Shown piece after piece: positions 1 to 9,252 of a stretch of 44,532 bases of DNA. A model generated the notes under the pieces. It worked only from the letters and a program-made list of their open reading frames with translations. It was not told the DNA's origin and made no database searches. The position numbers were made by a program, and so were the translations under genes. Source of the DNA: an uncultured Verrucomicrobiales bacterium (GTDB lineage Bacteria; Verrucomicrobiota; Verrucomicrobiia; Verrucomicrobiales; Akkermansiaceae). The DNA lies in assembly GCA_937905985.1 (NCBI GenBank), contig CALCWC010000055.1, forward strand, positions 1 through 44,532, in the 5' to 3' direction. Numbering within the stretch: position 1 is the stretch's first letter; each line of letters begins with the position of its first letter.

Positions 1-78
1 ACCAACCATTGCATACTCAAAGGCCGCGCTGAATCATAAAATCTGGCGGAGTACCTTTTTTTTGCACTTGCCTATCCC

Positions 79-2331
79 TCACATGAAGGAATAGGCGTCG
101 ATATCCAGGGAGATGATAATTTCCTCGCCGTGGCGGAGGTTGGCGATTTCACGGGCGCAGGTGTCGGCCACCAGGCGGGAGGAGAGGGACTTGATGACGC
201 ACTGGAAGCGGAACTGGCCGTATGCCTTGGCAATGGGAGCGGGCATGGGTTCCGTGATTTCCACGGTAGGCGGCAGGGCGGCGCGGAGGTGCTTGTAGAG
301 GGTGGCAATGGAGAATTGGGCCAGTTCCTCCTGCTCGGAGCGCACGGTGAGCACGGCCAGGTGGGTGAAGGGCGGGAAGGCGAACTGCTGGCGCAGTGCC
401 AGCTCTGCCTCAGCAAAGCCGTCGGTGTCATGCCGCCGGGCAAACTGAATGGCGGTGGCCTGCGGGCAATAGGTCTGGATGATGACCTCGCCGTCCACAT
501 CGCCGCGCCCGGCGCGCCCCGCCACCTGGGTGAGCAGCTGGAAGGTGCGCTCCGCGGCGCGCGGGTCGGGGATGCAGAGGCCGAGGTCCGCGTTGAGTAC
601 GCCCACCAGGGTGACGCCGGGGAAATCCAGCCCCTTGGAAATCATCTGGGTTCCCAGCAGGATATCGATGCGGCGGGCGCGGAACTCGTGCAGGATGGCG
701 CTCAGGGCACCCTTGCGGGCGGTCACATCGGCATCCACGCGGCGCAGGCGTGCATCCGGGAAGCAGCGCTGCAGCACCATCTCCACCTTCTGGGTGCCGT
801 AGCCCTCCAGCAAGATGGCATCGGAGTGGCATTCCGGGCAGCGTTGGGGCACCACGGCACGGTATCCGCACATGTGGCAGATGAGCCGGTTCTCCGTGGA
901 GTGGTAGGTCATGGGCAGCGAGCAGTGCGGGCATTCCGCCACGTAGCCGCAGTCCGGGCATTGCAGGGCGCGCGCAAACCCGCGGCGGTTGAGCAGCAGG
1001 ATGACCTGCTCGCCCTTGTGCAGGCGGTCGTCGATAGCCATGCGCAGGCGCTCGGAAAGGATGCCGAGGTTGCGCTTGTCCTTGGCTTCCGTCCGCATAT
1101 CCAGCACGCGGGTGAGCGGCAGGCGCTGGCCGTCCGCGCGGTGGTCCATGCGCAGCATCTGGTACTTGCCGGTATGGGCGTTGTGGAGTGATTCCAGGGA
1201 GGGCGTGGCGGAGCCGAGCACGATGGTGGCACCCTCCATGGAGGCGCGCAGCACGGCAATATCACGCCCGTGGTAGCGGGGGCTGTTCTCCTGCTTGTAG
1301 GAGGAATCGTGCTCCTCGTCCACGATGATGAGGCCGAGGTTCTGCACGGGAGCGAAAACGGCGGAGCGGGGGCCGATGGCGATGCGTGCCCTGCCTTTGC
1401 GGATGGCGTGCCACTCGTCGAAACGCTCGCCGTCGCTCATGGCGCTGTGCAGGATGGCCACGGCGCCGGGGATGTCCGCGAAGCGGCTCTTGAAACGCGC
1501 CATGGTCTGCGGCGTGAGGGAGATTTCCGGTACCAGGATGAGCACGCCGCGCCCGGCGTCCATCACGCGCCGCGCCGCCTGCAGGTACACCTCCGTTTTG
1601 CCGGAGCCGGTGACGCCCTGCAGCAGCAGGGGCTTGGTGCTGCCGGCATCCACGGCCTTGTTGACGGCCTCCAGCGCGGCGGCCTGCTCCCCGTTAAGCT
1701 GGAGCGGCTGGGAAAGGGCGAATTCCTCCTTGCCGGCGGGGTCACGGTGCACGGCCTCCTCCTCGATGCGGACGAAGCCCTGCTTCTCCAGCGCGCGGCA
1801 GGCGTTGAGGGCGGGCGTGCCGCCGAGGTCGCTCAGCGGCTCGCGCTTCTTCTCGCTGGCCTTCAGGTAGCGCAGCACGGAAGCCTGGCGCGGGGCGCGC
1901 GCGTTGATCTTGTTGAGCTTCTCGTCGTCCGGCATTTGGACGAGCCTCACCACCTTGCGGGTCTTTTCCTCATGGCGCTCTTGGCGCACGGGTTCCGGCA
2001 CAATGCAGCGTATCATCTGCTCCACGGGCACGGCGTAGTAGCGCGCGGCCCACTCCGCTATGTCCATCAGCACGGGCGAGACTACAGGCGCATCCGCCAC
2101 CAGGCGCGCCAGCGGGCGCAACTGCCCCTCCCACTCGCCGTTCTCCACCACCTGCAGCACAGTGCCGGTGGCGTGGCGGTTGCGCAGGGGTAGCTCCACG
2201 CGGCAGCCGCGCACCACTCCCGCCATGCCCTCCGGCACGGCATAGTCCAGCACCATGTCGTTCAGGCCGTCCACCAGCACGCGCGCGGCGCGGCGGGGCT
2301 CAGGCGGCGTGCTGGAAAAAAGTTCCTGCAT
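79..2331 (-). CDS. priA: Primosomal protein N' (PriA helicase)
   Basis: This is the replication-restart helicase that recognises stalled or repaired forks and reloads the replicative helicase. The 750-residue product has the PriA N-terminal DNA-binding region, a Walker A motif (GVTGSGKTE, about residue 240), a DEEH Walker B box and a cysteine cluster (CPDCGY..CPHC..CHMCGY..CPECH) that binds zinc in this family. A C-terminal helicase domain with QVAGRAGRG follows. Length is normal for PriA. The ATG at 2331 has GGGGAG about 10 nt upstream. It is the last gene of an argH-khpA-priA run on minus, 36 nt after the KH protein. Family assignment is firm. Confidence 0.97.
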   Translation of the reverse strand: MQELFSSTPPEPRRAARVLVDGLNDMVLDYAVPEGMAGVVRGCRVELPLRNRHATGTVLQVVENGEWEGQLRPLARLVADAPVVSPVLMDIAEWAARYYAVPVEQMIRCIVPEPVRQERHEEKTRKVVRLVQMPDDEKLNKINARAPRQASVLRYLKASEKKREPLSDLGGTPALNACRALEKQGFVRIEEEAVHRDPAGKEEFALSQPLQLNGEQAAALEAVNKAVDAGSTKPLLLQGVTGSGKTEVYLQAARRVMDAGRGVLILVPEISLTPQTMARFKSRFADIPGAVAILHSAMSDGERFDEWHAIRKGRARIAIGPRSAVFAPVQNLGLIIVDEEHDSSYKQENSPRYHGRDIAVLRASMEGATIVLGSATPSLESLHNAHTGKYQMLRMDHRADGQRLPLTRVLDMRTEAKDKRNLGILSERLRMAIDDRLHKGEQVILLLNRRGFARALQCPDCGYVAECPHCSLPMTYHSTENRLICHMCGYRAVVPQRCPECHSDAILLEGYGTQKVEMVLQRCFPDARLRRVDADVTARKGALSAILHEFRARRIDILLGTQMISKGLDFPGVTLVGVLNADLGLCIPDPRAAERTFQLLTQVAGRAGRGDVDGEVIIQTYCPQATAIQFARRHDTDGFAEAELALRQQFAFPPFTHLAVLTVRSEQEELAQFSIATLYKHLRAALPPTVEITEPMPAPIAKAYGQFRFQCVIKSLSSRLVADTCAREIANLRHGEEIIISLDIDAYSFM

Positions 2332-2367
2332 AGCGGGACACTCCCCGCATCAGGGGGGAAAATCAAA

Positions 2368-2652
2368 TCAGACCTGTTCCTCGGCGGCCTCCTCCTTGGA
2401 GAGGATGTGCACCACCACCTTGACGCCCTGCTTGTCGCCCGCGGCCTTGGCGAGGGAGCGGATGGCGGAGGCGGTCATGCCGTTGCGGCCGATGACGCGC
2501 GCGACGTCCACCTGCTCCAGGATAAGGCGGAAGCGGATGTACTTGCCGTCGTCGGAAGCGGCCACGCGCAGCTCGGCGCTGTCGGGGTTCTGGATGAGGG
2601 GGGATACGACGGTGAGCAGGTACTTGCCGATGGATTCAGTGAGCGGTTGCAT
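2368..2652 (-). CDS. khpA: KH-domain RNA-binding protein, KhpA-like
   Basis: A 94-residue protein consisting almost entirely of one KH domain, with the GxxG loop seen as VIGRNGMTASAIRSL. KhpA proteins of this size bind structured RNA and, in Gram-positives, act with KhpB in cell elongation; the role here is inferred from family. The start was set at 2652 because the reading frame continues upstream into argH without family similarity, and translation from MQPLTESIGKYL gives the usual KhpA length. It lies 19 nt after argH and 36 nt before priA, so it is probably cotranscribed. The ending KEEAAEEQV is an acidic tail. No clear Shine-Dalgarno sequence was found. Confidence 0.85.
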   Translation of the reverse strand: MQPLTESIGKYLLTVVSPLIQNPDSAELRVAASDDGKYIRFRLILEQVDVARVIGRNGMTASAIRSLAKAAGDKQGVKVVVHILSKEEAAEEQV

Positions 2653-2671
2653 GGTGATAGAGGGGGTATGG

Positions 2672-4036
2672 TTATGAAAGGATGCTTTTCCAGAACTGGA
2701 TGCGGCGCGCGGTGTTGGCGGGGTTGGGGGCGCCGGGGTTGGTGCGCATGGCGAACGCGCGGTCCAGGCTGAACACCTGCGCCGCGTCCTCCCCGAACTC
2801 CGGGGAAATCTCCTTGTACTGCACCGGGGTGAGCTGGTCCAGCGGCGTACCCGTCTGCACAGAGAGCGCCACCGCCTTGCCCACCAGCTCATGCGCCTGG
2901 CGGAACGGCACGCCGCGCCGCACCAGGTAGTCCGCCAAATCCGTGGCCAGCAGCAGCGGGTCCGCCACCGCGGCGGCGCAGCGCTCCGCGTTGATGCGCA
3001 TGGCGGCTATCATCTCCGCGTTCACACGCAGGGCCAGGGAGACGGTCTCGAAGGAGTCGAACAGGGGCTCCTTGTCCTCCTGCAAATCGCGGTTGTAGGT
3101 GAGCGGCAGGCCCTTCACGGCCACCATCACCGCCACCAGGTTGCCGTACAGGCGGCCGCACTTGCCGCGCGTCAGCTCGCACACGTCAGGGTTCTTCTTC
3201 TGCGGCATCAGGCTGGAGCCCGTGGTGTGCGCGTCGGAAAGCGTGCAGAAGCCGAACTCCGCGCTGCTCCACAGCACCAGGTCCTCGCTCAGGCGGGAGA
3301 GGTGCGTGCCGATGACGGCCAGGCAGTACAGGCAGTCCATGATGTAGTCGCGGTCCGCGATGGCGTCCATGGAGTTTTCCGTCACGGCGTCGAACTCCAG
3401 TTCCTCCGCAATGGCCTGGCGGTTGAGGTTGATGGTGGAGCCGGCGATGGCTCCGCTGCCCAGCGGGCACACGTTCAGGCGCTCACGGCACTGCGTGAGC
3501 CGCTGTGCGTCGCGCGACAGCATCTCCACGTATGCCAGCAGGTGGTGCCCCACCGTCACGGGCTGCGCGTGCTGCAGGTGCGTGAAGCCCGGCAGGCGAA
3601 CCTCCGCGTATTCCTCCGCCTTTTCCACCAGCGCGCGTTGCAACGCGTGGACGAGCGGCAGCGTGGCGTCCATCTGCGCGCGGCAGTACAGGCGGGTGTC
3701 GGTGGCCACCTGGTCGTTGCGGGAGCGGGCGGTGTGCAGCTTGGCACCGGGTGCACCGATGCGCCGCGTGAGCTCGGCCTCAATGTTCATGTGGACGTCT
3801 TCCAGCTTGATGTTCCACTGGAACTTGCCGGCCTCGATATCCGCCAGGATTTCCTTCAGCCCGCGCTCGATGGCGTCGAATTCCTCCGGCGTGAGCAGCC
3901 CGGCCTCGCGCTGGGCGCGCGCATGCGCTATGGACCCCGCTATATCATGACGATACAGCTTCCAGTCATACGATACTGATTCCCCGTACTTGAGTACCAG
4001 GTCCGCCGGCGCTTCTGTAAACCTCCCGTGCCACAT
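2672..4036 (-). CDS. argH: Argininosuccinate lyase
   Basis: It splits argininosuccinate into arginine and fumarate, the last step of arginine synthesis, in the cytoplasm. The 454-residue product begins MWHGRFTEAP and has the fumarase/aspartase signature GSSLMPQKKNPD, the HTARSRNDQVATD substrate-binding segment and the TGSS loop. An in-frame ATG at 4084 would add 16 residues, but the promoter at 4045-4073 lies between the two and the family usually starts at MW.GRF, so 4036 is preferred. The -10 box is only 8 nt from this ATG, suggesting an almost leaderless mRNA. It is the first gene of the operon with the KH protein and priA, and is divergent from the thioredoxin-like gene. Confidence 0.96.
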   Translation of the reverse strand: MWHGRFTEAPADLVLKYGESVSYDWKLYRHDIAGSIAHARAQREAGLLTPEEFDAIERGLKEILADIEAGKFQWNIKLEDVHMNIEAELTRRIGAPGAKLHTARSRNDQVATDTRLYCRAQMDATLPLVHALQRALVEKAEEYAEVRLPGFTHLQHAQPVTVGHHLLAYVEMLSRDAQRLTQCRERLNVCPLGSGAIAGSTINLNRQAIAEELEFDAVTENSMDAIADRDYIMDCLYCLAVIGTHLSRLSEDLVLWSSAEFGFCTLSDAHTTGSSLMPQKKNPDVCELTRGKCGRLYGNLVAVMVAVKGLPLTYNRDLQEDKEPLFDSFETVSLALRVNAEMIAAMRINAERCAAAVADPLLLATDLADYLVRRGVPFRQAHELVGKAVALSVQTGTPLDQLTPVQYKEISPEFGEDAAQVFSLDRAFAMRTNPGAPNPANTARRIQFWKSILS

Positions 4037-4044
4037 ACGCGCAA

Positions 4045-4073
4045 ACTTTACACCAAAAATCCCCCCGCCGCAA
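4045..4073 (-). promoter_or_regulatory. Promoter of the argH operon
   Basis: On the minus strand TTGCGG (4073-4068), a 17-nt spacer and TAAAGT (4050-4045). Only 8 nt separate the -10 box from the argH ATG, so the transcript would begin at or next to the start codon. Confidence 0.6.
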
Positions 4074-4120
4074 CCACATTGCAAGTCAGCCCCCCAAAAT
4101 CGCGCCGCTGAATTTGCGCT

Positions 4121-4149
4121 TTGACAGTCCGCGCGTGAAGGTGTATAGT
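4121..4149 (+). promoter_or_regulatory. Promoter of the thioredoxin-like gene
   Basis: Perfect -35 TTGACA (4121-4126), 17-nt spacer, -10 TATAGT (4144-4149). The ATG at 4156 follows after 6 nt, so the expected transcription start coincides with the start codon (leaderless mRNA). Confidence 0.8.
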
Positions 4150-4155
4150 GTTCGC

Positions 4156-5067
4156 ATGTTCAAGAAATTCCTTGCATTGACAGTAGCGGCGGCCATGTTT
4201 GCCCCCGCGTTTGCCGCCGAGTGGATGAGCGATTTCAACGCCGCCAAGGCCAAGGCCCAGGCGGAGCACAAGCTCATCCTGATGGACTTCACGGGCTCCG
4301 ACTGGTGCCACTGGTGCATCAAGCTGCGTTCCGAGGTGCTGGACAAGCCGGACTTCGAGGCCTACGCCAAGGACAAGTTCGTCCTCATGGAGGTGGACGT
4401 GCCCCGCAACGCCAACAAGCTCACCCCGGAAATCAAGGCGCAGAACCAGCAGCTCTGCTCCCAGTACAAGGTGAACGGCTACCCGACCATGCTGGTGGTG
4501 ACCTACAAGGGCACCGTGGTGGGCGGCTTCAGCGGCTACCGCAAAATAGAAGACCTGAAGATGACGCTGGACAAGGCCATCAAGGCGCATGCCGACATGA
4601 AGGCCGCGCACAAGCTGCCGGATGCCGAGAAGGAGGCCGCGCTGGATGCCGTGTACGCCACCATGGAATCCCCGGCCCTGGCTGCCGGCGGTTACAAGAC
4701 CAAGGCCAAGGAGAACGCCGAGCAGCAGCTCAAGGAGTTCGAGGCCAAGATTATGGCTTGCAAGACTGCGGATGAGTGGCTCAAGACCGTGGACGAGTGC
4801 CTGGCCGTGACCATGCCGCAGAACAAGCGCTACCTGCTGGACCAGAAGTTCACCGCCCTGGTGAACTGCGCCGAGACCATTGAGGACATCAAGGCCGCCG
4901 AGAAGGTGGGCCGCGAGATCCTTGAGACCCTGCCCGCCCAGGTGGCCGCCCAGGTCAAGCAGCAGCTGGACCGCGACTTCGCCGACCCCGCCGCCATGCT
5001 GGAGCGCATGAAGAAGATGCGCGCGCAGTCCGCGCAGGAGCCCGCTCCGCAGGGCAACCAGCAGTAA
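4156..5067 (+). CDS. Secreted thioredoxin-fold protein
   Basis: A 303-residue exported protein. A signal peptide (MFKKFLALTVAAAMFAPAFA) is followed by a thioredoxin-like domain with the redox motif WCHWC (C51/C54) in DFTGSDWCHWC and the cis-Pro segment NGYPTMLVV. This fits the thioredoxin_7/DUF255-type group of periplasmic thiol proteins. Residues about 150-303 form a helical, Lys/Ala/Glu-rich extension of unknown role. The frame is open 14 codons further upstream, but the promoter at 4121-4149 rules that out and supports ATG 4156. It is probably monocistronic, since a strong terminator follows at 5091. Its redox partner cannot be told from context. Confidence 0.85.
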   Translation: MFKKFLALTVAAAMFAPAFAAEWMSDFNAAKAKAQAEHKLILMDFTGSDWCHWCIKLRSEVLDKPDFEAYAKDKFVLMEVDVPRNANKLTPEIKAQNQQLCSQYKVNGYPTMLVVTYKGTVVGGFSGYRKIEDLKMTLDKAIKAHADMKAAHKLPDAEKEAALDAVYATMESPALAAGGYKTKAKENAEQQLKEFEAKIMACKTADEWLKTVDECLAVTMPQNKRYLLDQKFTALVNCAETIEDIKAAEKVGREILETLPAQVAAQVKQQLDRDFADPAAMLERMKKMRAQSAQEPAPQGNQQ

Positions 5068-5090
5068 GGACAACCGCCTATTTCCCTATC

Positions 5091-5122
5091 AAGAACCGCC
5101 CGGGATACCGGGCGGTTCTTTC
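5091..5122 (+). terminator. Intrinsic terminator after the thioredoxin-like gene
   Basis: AAGAACCGCCCGG and CCGGGCGGTTCTT form a near-perfect inverted repeat around a short GATA-type loop, ending in TTCTTTC. It lies 24 nt past the stop codon. The A-rich 5' flank means it could work in both directions. Confidence 0.9.
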
Positions 5123-5179
5123 ATATGCCGCCGAGCCCGCGTTTGCCCGCCCGCCTGCTCCGGCGCACAGAAATGCGGC

Positions 5180-5208
5180 TTGCTTATGCACGCGCGCGCT
5201 GGTATAAT
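5180..5208 (+). promoter_or_regulatory. Promoter of the penicillin-binding protein gene
   Basis: TTGCTT (5180-5185), 17-nt spacer and a perfect TATAAT (5203-5208). The ATG at 5223 is 14 nt downstream, so the leader would be about 8 nt. A weak AGG (5217-5219) precedes the start. Confidence 0.75.
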
Positions 5209-5222
5209 GCGCGCGCAGGCAT

Positions 5223-7823
5223 ATGGAGCAGTTGGACGAATACCAGAAGAGCCGGATGGCGGCTGCGGAACGCCGTCGCTTGGCGCGCACGGACAAGCTG
5301 GCGCGCAAGTCGGCGCGGCGTGGGCGCAAAGGGTGCTGCCTTTGGCGCTTCCTCGTCATCTGCCTCATTCTCGGCCTCATTGGCGCCGGCGTGGGCTGGC
5401 TCGCATTCGATGTGGTGACGGCCAAGTACAGCAAGTATGCGGACGAGTTCAACCTGGAGGACATCAACAACCTGGACCACCCGTGCATCATCTACGACCG
5501 CAACGGGGAGGAAATCGGCCGCATCTACGACGAAAACCGCAGCTACGTGACGCTGGACAAGGTGTCCACCGCGATGATCAACGCCCTGGTGGCGCAGGAG
5601 GACAAATCGTTCTGGGAACACAACGGGTACGACCCCGTGGGCATTTTGCGCGCGGCCAAGGAAACGCTTGCCCGCAAGGGAGACGCCAACCAGGGTGCAT
5701 CCACCATCACCCAGCAGCTGGCGCGCAACGCGTATGACCTGGAGGAGCGCGTGAAGGCCATGGGCGGCAGCCGCTATGAGCGCAAGATTGTGGAAATCTT
5801 CCTCGCGCGCCGCATCGAGAAGAAGTACGACAAGCGCCAGATTATCGAGTTCTACTTCAACCGCGTGTATTTCGGGCGCGGGTATTACGGCATCCGCTCC
5901 GCCTCGCTGGGCTACTTCGGCAAGGAGCCGGCCGACCTCACCGTGCGAGAGGCCGCCAGTATCGCCGCCCTCATCAAGAACCCGGAAAACTACAACCCCA
6001 TCCGCAATCCCAAGCTCAACCAGGAATGGCGCAACGACGTGCTGGACCGCATGGTGCGCTCCGGGTACATCACGGAGGAGGAGGCCAAGCGCGTGAAGGC
6101 CCAGCCCCTCGGGCTCAATCCCAAGCCCCTGCGCCGCAACGTGTCCCACCTGCATGCGATGATCCAGCAGAAGGCCATCGACATCTTCCGCGATCCCGTG
6201 CGCGGCGAGGAAATCCTCAAGAGCCGCGGCATCAAAATCTACACCACCATCGACCGCCGCATGCAGGAGACCGCCGAGCAGGCCGTCCAGGAACAGCTTG
6301 CCGCCATTGAGAAGCATGAGGGATACAAGCACGTTACCTTCCTGCAGACCGAGGACCCCCGCTTCAAACAGCACCGCTACCTGGATGCCGCCGTGTTCGC
6401 CGTGGACAACATCACCGGCGGCACGCTGGCCTATGTGGGCGGCCGCAGTTTCGACCGCGACAACTTCGACATCATTGATGCGGGCCGCCGCCCGCTCGGC
6501 ACGGCCATGCTGCCGTTCCTGTACCTGTGCGCGTTTGAGAACAACTACACGCCGTGCTCCCGCCTGGTGGACGACGCTATGGACAACCGACTGGCGGGCA
6601 TGGGCGGCTCCGAGGGTGTGCTGGGCGAGTGGGGCATGGAGGTTTCCAAGGGGCGCTACCTGGATTCCGTGACGGCGCGCCAGGCGCTGGAGTGGTCCAA
6701 GATTGCAGCATCCGCCCGTTTGGGCATCGCGCTGGGGTCGAATCCGGACCGCGGGGCTAAGTGCTTTACGGAGACGCTGGAGCGCGTGGGCATCACCTCT
6801 CCGCCGCGCAACGCCGGCTCCACGGAAGCCAAGCCGCAGTTCTACCCGCGCGCCTTCCTGGGTGCTGAACCTGCCTCCCTCAAGGAGGTCACCATGGCCT
6901 ACACCATCTTCCCGAACGCGGGCCGCCGCCCCATCGCCCCGTACATCGTCACCAAGATTACAGACAGCAACGGCAAGATCCTGTGGGAGGAGCCGCTGTC
7001 CGTCTCCCACCGCATGCACAACGGCGCCTCCGCGTGCAACGCCTTCCGTCTCCACTCCATCATGAGGGAATCCATGGAGAAGGGCTCCGCGCAGCGCGTG
7101 CGTCCCTACCTGCCGGAGAACTTCAACGGTGCCGTGAAAACTGGCACCAACTACGATTTCTCCGACAACGCCATCTTCGGCTACACCTCGTCCTTCACCT
7201 GCGGCGTGTGGGTGGGCTACCTCAACGACCACCAGCCCATCTACGCGGAGGCCTTTGCGTCCGACACCTGCGCGCCCATCCTGGGCAAGGTGCTGGCCGC
7301 CGGCAGGCAGAGCGGGCTGGAAGATGCGCCCATCGCCGTGCCGTCCGACACCGAGGAGGTGGAAATCTGCCGCATGTCCGGCCAGATTGCCACCAACTTC
7401 TGCTTTGAGTCCGTGATGCAGGACGGCAAGCCCACCTACGTGCGCCCCACCTACCTGGAGTACTTCCCCAAGGGGGACATGACGCTGGGCATCTGCCCGG
7501 TGCATGGTGACGGCAGCCCGTCTCTTTCTGACTTCCTGGACATGAGCGCGGGCCAGATGAACGCCTCCCGCGTGCTGCCCGTGCTGCCGGTTCTGCCCAA
7601 GGGGGCGGTCCTCACCGGGCAGGACCCGTACAACTGCGATGTGGAGCTGAAGCCCAAGTACGCCTCCGCGGAGGACCTGCCGGACACCGACGCCTCCGCC
7701 GAGGAGGTGGAGGAAGTGGATGAATCCGACAGCCAGGAAACCGCCCCCAAGGTGGACAGCACCATCGAGCTGCCCGCACCGCGCTCCATGCGCAACCTCC
7801 CGCTTATCCCCCTGGAAATTTAA
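5223..7823 (+). CDS. Class A penicillin-binding protein with degenerate transpeptidase domain
   Basis: A bitopic membrane protein of 866 residues with a basic cytoplasmic N-terminus, a membrane helix at about 40-64, and a GT51 glycosyltransferase domain. The GT51 motifs are E126 in EDKSFWEHNGYD, QGASTITQQLARN and the KIVEIFLARRIE helix, all intact, so glycan polymerisation is likely. The transpeptidase domain keeps KTGT (639-642), but the SxxK box is replaced by G-T427-A-M-L430-P. The family normally has G-S-S-F-K-P in that slot. The SxN box reads S492-K-I. The acylating serine and its lysine are therefore missing. The C-terminal segment with FCFES and CPVHG is typical of PBP1a-like proteins; the last 80 residues are acidic. 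Function is probably glycan polymerisation without crosslinking. Confidence 0.88.
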   Translation: MEQLDEYQKSRMAAAERRRLARTDKLARKSARRGRKGCCLWRFLVICLILGLIGAGVGWLAFDVVTAKYSKYADEFNLEDINNLDHPCIIYDRNGEEIGRIYDENRSYVTLDKVSTAMINALVAQEDKSFWEHNGYDPVGILRAAKETLARKGDANQGASTITQQLARNAYDLEERVKAMGGSRYERKIVEIFLARRIEKKYDKRQIIEFYFNRVYFGRGYYGIRSASLGYFGKEPADLTVREAASIAALIKNPENYNPIRNPKLNQEWRNDVLDRMVRSGYITEEEAKRVKAQPLGLNPKPLRRNVSHLHAMIQQKAIDIFRDPVRGEEILKSRGIKIYTTIDRRMQETAEQAVQEQLAAIEKHEGYKHVTFLQTEDPRFKQHRYLDAAVFAVDNITGGTLAYVGGRSFDRDNFDIIDAGRRPLGTAMLPFLYLCAFENNYTPCSRLVDDAMDNRLAGMGGSEGVLGEWGMEVSKGRYLDSVTARQALEWSKIAASARLGIALGSNPDRGAKCFTETLERVGITSPPRNAGSTEAKPQFYPRAFLGAEPASLKEVTMAYTIFPNAGRRPIAPYIVTKITDSNGKILWEEPLSVSHRMHNGASACNAFRLHSIMRESMEKGSAQRVRPYLPENFNGAVKTGTNYDFSDNAIFGYTSSFTCGVWVGYLNDHQPIYAEAFASDTCAPILGKVLAAGRQSGLEDAPIAVPSDTEEVEICRMSGQIATNFCFESVMQDGKPTYVRPTYLEYFPKGDMTLGICPVHGDGSPSLSDFLDMSAGQMNASRVLPVLPVLPKGAVLTGQDPYNCDVELKPKYASAEDLPDTDASAEEVEEVDESDSQETAPKVDSTIELPAPRSMRNLPLIPLEI

Positions 7824-7836
7824 CATACCCGCCTAT

Positions 7837-9252
7837 ATGCCCGTTACCACCAAATACTCCCAGGCTGCCGCCACGCAAGACAAGGCGTTTCGCATCAACA
7901 TGGACCCCGCCGTTTACGGCTCCTTCGCTGAAATCGGCGCCGGGCAGGAAACCGCCAACTGGTTCTTCCGCGCATCCGGTGCCGCCGGTACCATCGCCAA
8001 GACCATTTCCGCGTACGACATGACCGTGAGCGACTCGCTCTACGGCCCCGTCAAGCGCTATGTCTCGGAGGCGCGACTGCACCAGATGCTGGACTACGAG
8101 TACAAGCAGCTGGTGAACCGCTTGGGCGAGAAGCGCGGGGCGGACACCTGCTTCTTCGCCTACGCCAACACCTGCAAGTGCAAGGCCTACCGGGACAACG
8201 GAGACTGGTCCGCGTGGATCGGCGTGCGGTTCCAGTTGAAGCCGGGAGCGGAACCGAGCGACTTTGTGATGCATGTGCGCCTGCTGGTGCCGGACCATGA
8301 TATCCAGATGCGCGTGCTGGGCATCCTGGGCGTCAACCTGCTGCATTCCCTCTTCTACAACCGCGACCACATGGACCAGTTCGTGCAGGGCGTGGTGGAC
8401 AACCTGGACCGCGCGTTCTACGAAATCGACTTCATGCGCTTTTCCGGCCACGGGTTCAGCATGTTCGATAACCGCATCCTTGCGCTGCAGCTGGTGCAGA
8501 GCGGCGTGACGGAGGCCACCATCCTCTGCCCCGACGGCACGGTGGCGCAGCCCGCGGACCTGCTCTACAAGCGCCCCATTGTCCTCATGCGCGGCAGCTT
8601 CATGCCCATCTGCAACATCCACATGGAGATGATGGAGAGCGTGCACAAGAAGTTCCTGGAGGCCCTGCCGCAGGCGCAGCACGAGCGTGTAGTGGACATT
8701 TGCGAGATTTCCCTCTCCAACCTCCTGCGCGGGCAGGACGTGGACCTGGTGTCCTTCCTGGACCGCGCGGATACCCTCGCCGCGCTCGGCAAGACCGTCA
8801 TGGTCACCAACATCACCCACTTCCACCGCCTCTCCACCATGCTCAAGCAGTACACCACGGAGCCCATTGCCATCGCGCTCTCCATCGGCCTGCTCAACGA
8901 GCTGTTCAAGGACAAGTGGGCGGACACCCCCGGCGGCATCCTCGCCAGCATGGGCCACATCTTCGTCAACAACACCAAGTTCTACGTCACCCCGTGGGTC
9001 AACCGCACCACGGGCGAATTCGTCACCGCCGGCACCTACCGCGCGCCGGAGAAATACCACTACCTCTACCGCCACCTCCAGGCCGGCGGGGATATCATCG
9101 AGGTGCCGTATTTCAACCAGAAGCTCCTGTTCAAGACCCCGCGCGACATCGTGAAGATGATACAGGAGGACAACGGGGAATGGAAGGAATACGTACCGGA
9201 GGCGGCGCACCGCATGGCCAGGCACCTGAAGGGAGGAAGCGCGGATGCGTGA
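7837..9252 (+). CDS. Conserved uncharacterised cytoplasmic protein, upstream of sufS
   Basis: A 471-residue protein without signal peptide or membrane segment. I recognise it as a broadly distributed conserved family (in Bacteroidetes, cyanobacteria and others) that databases often label as TonB-dependent receptor or nucleotide adenylyltransferase. Neither label is supported here: there is no signal peptide, barrel or HxGH motif. Diagnostic segments are YGSFAEIGAGQE, GAAGTIAKTISAYDM, the WIGVRFQ block, VLGILGVNLLHSLFYN and FSGHGFSMFDNR. ATG 7837 was chosen because upstream codons overlap the PBP gene. The 3' end overlaps sufS by 8 nt, so the two are translationally coupled. No function should be assigned beyond a link to the Fe-S gene group. 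Confidence 0.85.
   Translation: MPVTTKYSQAAATQDKAFRINMDPAVYGSFAEIGAGQETANWFFRASGAAGTIAKTISAYDMTVSDSLYGPVKRYVSEARLHQMLDYEYKQLVNRLGEKRGADTCFFAYANTCKCKAYRDNGDWSAWIGVRFQLKPGAEPSDFVMHVRLLVPDHDIQMRVLGILGVNLLHSLFYNRDHMDQFVQGVVDNLDRAFYEIDFMRFSGHGFSMFDNRILALQLVQSGVTEATILCPDGTVAQPADLLYKRPIVLMRGSFMPICNIHMEMMESVHKKFLEALPQAQHERVVDICEISLSNLLRGQDVDLVSFLDRADTLAALGKTVMVTNITHFHRLSTMLKQYTTEPIAIALSIGLLNELFKDKWADTPGGILASMGHIFVNNTKFYVTPWVNRTTGEFVTAGTYRAPEKYHYLYRHLQAGGDIIEVPYFNQKLLFKTPRDIVKMIQEDNGEWKEYVPEAAHRMARHLKGGSADA

Noticed and set aside
5184..7826. 880-residue minus-strand open frame
   Set aside because: It lies wholly opposite the PBP gene, which has clear motifs, a promoter and a membrane helix; the shadow has none.
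7837..9252. TonB-dependent receptor or nucleotide adenylyltransferase
   Set aside because: No signal peptide, barrel, plug or HxGH motif; such names are likely annotation errors for this family.
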